From: an uncultured Sulfolobales archaeon
Lineage (GTDB): Archaea > Thermoproteota > Thermoprotei_A > Sulfolobales > Desulfurococcaceae
DNA: 6,252 nucleotides
Assembly (NCBI GenBank): GCA_938003605.1
Contig: CALKYD010000115.1
Coordinates: forward strand, 1-6,252
Direction: 5' to 3'
A program made the translations under genes and the position numbers. The notes below the pieces were generated by a model. It saw nothing but the letters and a program-made list of their open reading frames with translations, was not told the origin of the DNA and did not search any database. Shown piece after piece: positions 1 to 3,775 of this stretch (its first letter is position 1; the number at the start of each line of letters is the position of its first letter).

Positions 1-1
1 A

Positions 2-265
2 GACAGGTTCTTCTCATACTTGGAGAGGAGTGGGGCGAAAGTAATAGAGGCCATGGATGAAAGGGTTGCCGTAGACAGAGACTTGTGGAATTCATTTAGG
101 GAGAAACTATTCGAAGAAATTGCTACAAGCAGTGAAGAGGAAGTAGAGCGCCAGTTAAGCAAAGTTGAAGTCAAGTTATTTAAGAAGCTTAGGGAAAGCG
201 GACTAATATACTATGACTCAGTTGAGAAAAAGTGGAAGCCCGTAGCTAAGTCGCTATCCCAGTAA
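2..265 (+). CDS. C-terminal end of an unidentified protein (5' partial)
   Basis: The reading frame is open through the left edge (codons from base 2 read D-R-F-F-S-Y before L at 20). The TTG at 20 is therefore probably an internal leucine codon, and this is the last 87 codons of a longer gene ending at the TAA at 263-265. The visible part is highly charged and helical, with a Glu-rich stretch (EEIATSSEEEVERQLSK). It ends in a pattern resembling the recognition helix and wing of a winged-helix domain (VKLFKKLRESGLIYYDS, then KKWKPV). Such tails occur on archaeal ATPases, MCM-type helicases and transcription regulators, but no catalytic motif lies inside the window, so I do not assign a function. 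It is 23 bases upstream of the beta-CASP nuclease gene on the same strand and is probably in the same operon. Confidence 0.7.
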   Translation, partial: DRFFSYLERSGAKVIEAMDERVAVDRDLWNSFREKLFEEIATSSEEEVERQLSKVEVKLFKKLRESGLIYYDSVEKKWKPVAKSLSQ

Positions 266-276
266 CGCTACTAATC

Positions 277-282
277 GGTGGA
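277..282 (+). promoter_or_regulatory. Ribosome binding site of the beta-CASP gene
   Basis: GGTGGA lies in the 23-base gap after the upstream stop codon, six bases before the ATG at 289. The GGTGG core matches the archaeal 16S rRNA 3' end. The same core precedes the preferred pyrophosphatase start and a valyl-tRNA synthetase start in this window. It supports the ATG at 289 and translation from a shared transcript. Confidence 0.6.
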
Positions 283-288
283 CAAGCA

Positions 289-1344
289 ATGAGTGGGGAT
301 AGCTTAGAGGGCCTCATAGATATAAAGTGGAATGGAGCCATATTGATGGGCAAGTCGTTTACAGTTGATGGCCACTGGAGTAGGCCTGTGAGAGTCGTAA
401 CTCACGCCCACCTAGATCACGTCATTGGGTTAAGGGATAGCTTGAAGAGTAGCGGAGCAATAGTATTTACTCCTGCAACGTACGAGCTAATAATGGAGAT
501 CTACGAATTGAATGGAACTCTAAAGGCATTGCTTTCAAAGAAGGCAATAGCCTTAAGCTACGGTAAGTGCCTTGAGGTAAATGGGGAAGTCCTAAGGCTT
601 CTTAAAGCTAATCACATCGTCGGAGCATCACAAGTGCTTGTGGAATCCAATGGATTAAGAATAGGGTATACAGGGGACTTCAAGCTGCATGGAACTGAAG
701 TAATGAAGGACCTTGACGTGTTAATCATTGAGGCTACCTACGGTTCAAGAAGCTTCAAAAGGCCATTTAAGGACTCCATCAATGAGTTCTTCGTGGACTT
801 AGTGAAGGATGGATTAGCTCTAGGAGCCCCTATCTACGTATATGGCTACTACGGCAAGCTTCAGGAAGCTATGTACATTTTGAGGAGCAGTGGAGTAACT
901 GCTCCATTCATAATGCCTAGGAGGCTCTATAGAGTGACGAGTGTAGCTGAGAAATACTGCGGCCCAATAGGCAACTACTACGATGAGGCTTCAACTGAGT
1001 TAAGGAAGTTGCTGAGGAATTATGGGGGCTGTATAGTGTTCTACCACATGAATAAAGCCGGTAGGAGAATATCCCCTGAAGGACTTCACATAATACTGAC
1101 TGGCTGGGAGTTCCACGAGCCGATCAGGAGGAGAGGCCACAATACTTGGGTTGTTGCACTAAGCGATCACGCTGACTACGAGGAACTCCTCGAGTACGTA
1201 AAGAGATCGAGTCCCGGGCTAGTCGTAGTCGACGCCTATAGGAGTGATTATGCTGAGGAATTCGCGAGAGATGTTGAGGAACACGTAGGTATAAAGAGCA
1301 TCATAATGCCTAGAAGCAACGCATCTCTAGCTAACTACATCTAG
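289..1344 (+). CDS. Beta-CASP metallo-beta-lactamase-fold nuclease (Ysh1/ligase-associated exonuclease type)
   Basis: The 351-residue protein carries the metal-binding set of the metallo-beta-lactamase fold: HAHLDH (39-44), the H109 region (NHIVGASQV, 108-116) and YTGDF (127-131, D130). The beta-CASP features follow: IEATYG (147-152, acidic motif A), a GKLQEA segment (189-194) like the family's G-R/K-x-Q-E element, and SDHADY (292-297, H294, motif B). Family members are zinc-dependent endo- or exonucleases acting on RNA (CPSF-73/RNase J-like) or DNA (SNM1-like, ligase-associated exonuclease). There is no N-terminal KH region, so it is not the large archaeal aCPSF1; the length fits the compact ligase-associated exonuclease branch. 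The usual motif C histidine is absent: the expected strand reads LVVVDAYR (311-318), with no His between 294 and 332. The choice between DNA and RNA substrate is open. The start is the ATG after GGTGGA. Confidence 0.85.
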   Translation: MSGDSLEGLIDIKWNGAILMGKSFTVDGHWSRPVRVVTHAHLDHVIGLRDSLKSSGAIVFTPATYELIMEIYELNGTLKALLSKKAIALSYGKCLEVNGEVLRLLKANHIVGASQVLVESNGLRIGYTGDFKLHGTEVMKDLDVLIIEATYGSRSFKRPFKDSINEFFVDLVKDGLALGAPIYVYGYYGKLQEAMYILRSSGVTAPFIMPRRLYRVTSVAEKYCGPIGNYYDEASTELRKLLRNYGGCIVFYHMNKAGRRISPEGLHIILTGWEFHEPIRRRGHNTWVVALSDHADYEELLEYVKRSSPGLVVVDAYRSDYAEEFARDVEEHVGIKSIIMPRSNASLANYI

Positions 1345-1349
1345 AGATG
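1322..1349. terminator. Perfect 9-bp inverted repeat at the nuclease/pyrophosphatase junction
   Basis: CATCTCTAG (1322-1330) and CTAGAGATG (1341-1349) are exact reverse complements separated by a 10-base loop. The right arm contains the nuclease stop codon (TAG, 1342-1344), and the pyrophosphatase stop is five bases further on. On the + strand the hairpin is followed by a pyrimidine-rich tract (1353-1371). On the - strand it begins just after the pyrophosphatase stop but has no T-run. It could mark or protect the 3' ends of both convergent transcripts. Archaeal termination relies mainly on T-runs, so the terminator role is an inference. Confidence 0.4.
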
Positions 1350-1354
1350 GGCTT

Positions 1355-1891
1355 TCACTTCCTCTGCTTTAAGAACCTATCAATAGACGTAGAGATCCTG
1401 GTTAATGCCTCGCTCCTAGGCTTCCATCCAATTACTTTAACCCACTTCCCTGGCTCCAGCTCTTTGTAGTGTTCGAAGAAGTGCCTTATTCTCTCCATCA
1501 ATGCTTCAGGAAGGTCATTAACGTCGTTTAAGCTCTTAAACCTTGGGTCCACCTTATCCCTTGGAACAGCTATTACTTTAGCGTCAACCCCCTCTTCATC
1601 CTCCATCTCTAGTAGCCCGATGGGCTTTGCCTCAATTACTACTCCTGGATAGAGGGGCTCCTGAGTAATCACTAGTACGTCTACTGGATCTCCATCCTCC
1701 TCGAGAGTGCAGGGTATGAAGCCGTAGTTGAATGGGTAGTGCATTGCAGTGTAGAGCACTCTATCAACGAAGACTAGGCCTGTCTCTTCATCTACTTCAT
1801 ACTTAACTGAGCTTCCTTGAGGTATTTCTATAACTACGTTGACTAATTCAGGAGCCTTACTGCCACTGCATATCCTTAAGTAAGCTCCCAT
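1355..1891 (-). CDS. ppa: Inorganic pyrophosphatase, family I (soluble)
   Basis: This cytoplasmic enzyme hydrolyses pyrophosphate to two phosphates using Mg2+, pulling forward reactions such as aminoacyl-tRNA and nucleic acid synthesis. From the ATG at 1891 it is 178 residues, close to the 175 of the E. coli enzyme. The family I active site is complete: [11 protein letters not shown] (22-32), YPFNYGFIP (52-60), DGDPVDVLV (66-74; D66, D68, D71), DEEGVDAK (98-105; D98, D103, K105) and [10 protein letters not shown] (141-150; Y142, K143). The D66/D71/D103 and Y142/K143 spacing matches E. coli D65/D70/D102 and Y141/K142 with an offset of one. A GTG at 1915 would add eight residues, but those codons cover the ribosome binding site, so the ATG is preferred. 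It lies 43 bases downstream of the coiled-coil gene and may be co-transcribed with it. Confidence 0.96.
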   Translation of the reverse strand: MGAYLRICSGSKAPELVNVVIEIPQGSSVKYEVDEETGLVFVDRVLYTAMHYPFNYGFIPCTLEEDGDPVDVLVITQEPLYPGVVIEAKPIGLLEMEDEEGVDAKVIAVPRDKVDPRFKSLNDVNDLPEALMERIRHFFEHYKELEPGKWVKVIGWKPRSEALTRISTSIDRFLKQRK

Positions 1892-1903
1892 ACCTCCTCC
1901 ACC
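1892..1903 (-). promoter_or_regulatory. Strong ribosome binding site deciding the pyrophosphatase start
   Basis: On the - strand the 12 bases directly before the ATG read GGTGGAGGAGGT. The GGTGG at 1903-1899 sits seven bases before the ATG at 1891, the spacing also seen for the nuclease gene. Starting at the upstream GTG (1915) would translate this purine run as four glycines, which is implausible for this family's N-terminus. Confidence 0.65.
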
Positions 1904-1934
1904 CTGCAGCTGCACGCGAGCTCGGCTACGCTTA

Positions 1935-2351
1935 CTAGTACTTAACGAGCACTACTTGCGGGACGTCGTCTTGATATACCAGTGTAATCCTGGCTCCTGC
2001 ATCTATGCCGGCGAGTGGTTCAATTGTTTTTCTCACCGTCTGTAGAGTCGCTATAGCTTTATTGATTCTCGTCAATGCTTCCTCTAGAACGCTTGACTCA
2101 TATGTTGCGTCAGGGTTTACCACTATCTTGAAGTCCTTCATGTCTAGAACTCTGGATTGAGATGAAGGTATTTCAACCCCGGCCAGAGCTTTAAGCAACT
2201 CTCTCAGTTTTTTCTCCTGCTCAGCTCTAGTCCTTACATCCTCAAACCTCTTCAGTAGGAGAGCCAGCTGCTGCTTTAAACTAGAGATCTTTTCATCAAT
2301 AGCCCTTATGGCTTCACTAAATGAAGCATACTCAGTGATTACTGCAGACAT
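1935..2351 (-). CDS. Hypothetical coiled-coil protein
   Basis: I do not recognise this 138-residue protein. Residues 11-57 form a long amphipathic helix with hydrophobic residues in near-heptad spacing (I15, I19, I22, L26, L29, L32) and many K/E/R. A short loop (IPSSQS) and a strand (DFKIVV, 73-78) follow, then a second helix (86-112) and two strands (RITLVYQ and PQVVLVKY) at the C-terminus. The helix-strand-helix-strand pattern recalls small coiled-coil assembly or chaperone subunits such as prefoldin, but no family motif supports that. There is no signal peptide, membrane segment or cysteine. It starts with ATG about ten bases after a predicted transcription start. Its stop is 43 bases upstream of the pyrophosphatase ATG, with no clear promoter between, so the two genes may share a transcript. 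Confidence 0.75.
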   Translation of the reverse strand: MSAVITEYASFSEAIRAIDEKISSLKQQLALLLKRFEDVRTRAEQEKKLRELLKALAGVEIPSSQSRVLDMKDFKIVVNPDATYESSVLEEALTRINKAIATLQTVRKTIEPLAGIDAGARITLVYQDDVPQVVLVKY

Positions 2352-2383
2352 ACAGCATCCCCGGGAAATACTAGTGGTGGAAA

Positions 2384-2391
2384 AATTATAA
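2384..2391 (-). promoter_or_regulatory. TATA box for the coiled-coil (and perhaps pyrophosphatase) transcript
   Basis: On the - strand the sequence TTTATAAT lies within an AT-rich tract (GCACAATTTTTATAATTTTT). Counting about 30 bases from the 5' edge puts transcription initiation near 2361, ten bases before the ATG. That short leader contains GGGAT, a weak ribosome binding match. Position and composition fit an archaeal TBP site; initiation was not measured. Confidence 0.5.
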
Positions 2392-2392
2392 A

Positions 2393-2517
2393 AATTGTGC
2401 TAATGAGCTTGCTAACGCTATTTGCATTAGGGGAGAACTCATTAACTAAGTTGCATCCATAGCTGCAAGTCATCGAGATCCTTAAAATTTATAAGCTGCA
2501 CTAATTGTGTTAAGAGC
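2393..2517. repeat. Paired direct repeats in the divergent control region
   Basis: AATTGTGCTAATGAGC (2393-2408) and AATTGTGTTAAGAGC (2503-2517) match except for one substitution and one missing base. The first copy lies just upstream of the TATA box of the leftward gene. The second covers the predicted initiation region of the rightward zinc-ribbon gene. Between them, TAATGAG (2401-2407) and CTCATTA (2438-2444) form a 7-base inverted repeat. The placement suggests a shared regulator site, but chance in AT-rich DNA cannot be excluded. Confidence 0.3.
2488..2495 (+). promoter_or_regulatory. TATA box for the zinc-ribbon gene
   Basis: TTTATAAG, preceded by the purine-containing CTTAAAA, is a good archaeal TATA element. 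It predicts transcription starting near 2518. This makes the earliest in-frame GTG (2507) an unlikely translation start because it would lie upstream of the transcript. The remaining in-frame candidates are TTG 2519, GTG 2543 and ATG 2576. Confidence 0.5.
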
Positions 2518-2575
2518 GTTGATTAGTGGAGAGGGGCTTGAAGTGACTACTGGGCTTGTAAGAGGAGTGAGCGCC

Positions 2576-2767
2576 ATGGGCCATCTCGGGTGGGTTACAG
2601 TGAAGTGCCGTATTTGCAATAGGAAAATGAACTTATTTAGATCTATTGATACTGGAGAGGCCTACGCATGCACTAAGTGCGGCAACTTCTTCTGCTCAGC
2701 TGATGCTAAGAGGCTTAGCTACAAGTGCCCATATGATGGAGGCGAGCTAAGGCCATACTATGCGTAA
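2576..2767 (+). CDS. Small zinc-ribbon / treble-clef-like protein, function unknown
   Basis: From the ATG at 2576 the protein has 63 residues and little besides metal-binding cysteines: C11-x2-C14, C32-x2-C35, then C40 (CTKCGNFFC) and C51 (KCPYDGGEL). Six cysteines in this order suggest one or two structural zinc sites. The second half resembles treble-clef modules such as the C-terminal C4 domain of TFIIH p44, but only in general pattern. Such small archaeal proteins usually bind nucleic acids or protein partners; the specific role here is unknown. The start is chosen because GGAGTGA (2564-2570) precedes the ATG with good spacing and the cysteine-bearing region begins soon after. GTG 2543, with GAGGGG at 2531-2536, is the main alternative and adds 11 residues. 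The frame is open from GTG 2507. The stop lies six bases from the stop of the convergent ferredoxin gene. Confidence 0.7.
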   Translation: MGHLGWVTVKCRICNRKMNLFRSIDTGEAYACTKCGNFFCSADAKRLSYKCPYDGGELRPYYA

Positions 2768-2773
2768 GCGCAG

Positions 2774-2956
2774 TCACTGCTCGCGCACGCTTATGGCATT
2801 CGCTGGGCATAGAGCCACGCACCCATAGCATTCAACACACCTCCATTCTTCAGCGATAATGCTTTTGCCAACTATGTAGAAGACGTAGGCTGGACAGTAC
2901 TGTATGCATAGCTCGCATAGATTGCACTTAGATCGATCCACAAGCACTTTTACCAA
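2774..2956 (-). CDS. 2[4Fe-4S] ferredoxin
   Basis: This 60-residue protein is almost entirely a bacterial-type dicluster ferredoxin fold. It has C11-x2-C14-x2-C17-x3-C21-P and C40-x2-C43-x2-C46-x3-C50-P, each providing ligands for one [4Fe-4S] cluster, in a pseudo-twofold arrangement. Such proteins carry low-potential electrons between cytoplasmic oxidoreductases, for example 2-oxoacid:ferredoxin oxidoreductases, or form their small delta-type subunits. No oxidoreductase subunit genes lie beside it, so its partner cannot be named. The first possible start is the TTG at 2956: the frame is closed by a stop 21 bases upstream with no start codon between. GGATGATC just before the TTG resembles a ribosome binding site, and GTG 2947 is a possible alternative start. 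It stands alone, converging on the zinc-ribbon gene and divergent from the PHP gene. Confidence 0.9.
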   Translation of the reverse strand: MVKVLVDRSKCNLCELCIQYCPAYVFYIVGKSIIAEEWRCVECYGCVALCPANAISVREQ

Positions 2957-3021
2957 AAGATCATCCCATGGAGAGCTTCAGTTCCTCCCGTCCAGTCAGC
3001 ATCTACATGCAACGCCATAGG

Positions 3022-3037
3022 AATAAATACTTTTAAT
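3022..3037. promoter_or_regulatory. AT-rich core serving divergent ferredoxin and PHP promoters
   Basis: The segment AATAAATACTTTTAAT is the only AT-rich block in the 116-base gap between the two divergent starts. On the + strand CTTTTAAT (3030-3037) predicts initiation near 3060, 13 bases before the PHP ATG. On the - strand TATTTATT (3029-3022) predicts initiation near 2999 and a leader of about 43 bases for the ferredoxin. Both boxes are imperfect matches, so this is a tentative shared promoter. Confidence 0.4.
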
Positions 3038-3072
3038 GACTCAGCTCACTTTAGTCCTAGAGGGCTTGGAGA

Positions 3073-3747
3073 ATGCCTTATGTGAAGGCGGACTTGCATA
3101 TACATACTACGTACAGTGATGGAGTCTGCAGCCCACTTGAAGTAGTGCATGCAGCAATAGATAGAGGGCTCGGAGTAATTGCTGTAACTGATCACGATAC
3201 ATTCATGGGCGCCGTTAAGGCGAGGGATTACGTTAAGAGGAGCCGCCTAGAGCTACAGGTGCTCCTAGGGAATGAAGTTAGGACAGAGCTGGGAGATATA
3301 TTGATCTACTGCTTTGAGGAAGTGAATGCATCAAAGAATTTGATGAAGCTAATAGAGGTCTCCTTAGACAATGACTGTCTAGTGGTCCCAGCACATCCAT
3401 TCGACGTACTTAGGCTCGGGCTCGGCGACGCAATATTCGATTACAGGGGCTGGAGCGCTATAGAGGTGTGGAATGCATCAGCTAACAAGAGGGCTAATAA
3501 GAGGGCTATTGAAGCATCTAAAGCGTTAAACCTGCCTGGGATATCCTCAAGCGACGCACACATAGCTGAATACATTGGGATAGCGTACACAGTAGTAGAG
3601 CTGGATGAATTGAGTGAGGAAGAAGTCTTTAAGTCAATAAGGAGGGGGAGAGTTAAGCCATACTTCGGCTACCCATCGTTTAACTTAACTCTAAAGAGGA
3701 TCGTTAAGTCAGTTAAGCACATGGCTTGGAGAGCGCTCAGTACTTAA
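3073..3747 (+). CDS. PHP-domain metal-dependent phosphoesterase
   Basis: The 224-residue protein has the full set of PHP motifs: DLHIHTTYSDG (7-17; H9, H11, D16), VTDHDT (38-43; D40, H41), GNEVRTELGD (66-75; E68), VPAHPFD (105-111; H108), EVWN (131-134) and SSDAH (159-163; D161, H163) followed by the typical G-x-AYT. These residues hold a two- or three-metal centre that hydrolyses phosphate esters. The closest known pattern is the small COG0613/TrpH-like group, some of which act on nucleoside 3',5'-bisphosphates or AMP-like substrates. The protein is shorter than the bacterial enzymes (about 280 residues), so the substrate is not assignable. There is no polymerase or RNase P context. The start is the ATG at 3073, with GAGGG eight bases upstream. 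A 12-base tandem duplication encodes NKRA twice (138-145). Confidence 0.9.
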   Translation: MPYVKADLHIHTTYSDGVCSPLEVVHAAIDRGLGVIAVTDHDTFMGAVKARDYVKRSRLELQVLLGNEVRTELGDILIYCFEEVNASKNLMKLIEVSLDNDCLVVPAHPFDVLRLGLGDAIFDYRGWSAIEVWNASANKRANKRAIEASKALNLPGISSSDAHIAEYIGIAYTVVELDELSEEEVFKSIRRGRVKPYFGYPSFNLTLKRIVKSVKHMAWRALST

Positions 3748-3753
3748 AAGCAC

Positions 3754-3775
3754 TGCATTAGCCCTCAATAATGCA
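3754..3775 (-). terminator. 7-bp hairpin and T-tract at the 3' end of the valyl-tRNA synthetase gene
   Basis: TGCATTA (3754-3760) and TAATGCA (3769-3775) pair exactly around an 8-base loop and contain the ValRS stop codon (3758-3760). On the - strand the hairpin is followed after a few bases by CTTTTAA (3750-3744), a short T-run that could support termination. The PHP stop (3745-3747) overlaps that tract, so the element could serve both convergent transcripts. The role is inferred from position. Confidence 0.4.

Noticed and set aside
904..1315. Repeated CATAATGCCTAG stretch near 909 and 1306 within the nuclease gene
   Set aside because: Both copies encode an I-M-P-R motif in frame and the flanks do not match. 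It is best explained by local protein similarity and not by a mobile or regulatory repeat.
1892..1915. Longer pyrophosphatase beginning at GTG 1915
   Set aside because: The extra codons consist of the GGTGGAGGAGGT ribosome binding site read as glycines. The ATG at 1891 gives the normal family length.
2957..3072. Possible small RNA or extra small gene in the ferredoxin-PHP gap
   Set aside because: The gap contains only promoter-like AT-rich sequence and very short inverted repeats of 4-5 bases. ATG codons on the - strand run into stops after one or a few codons.
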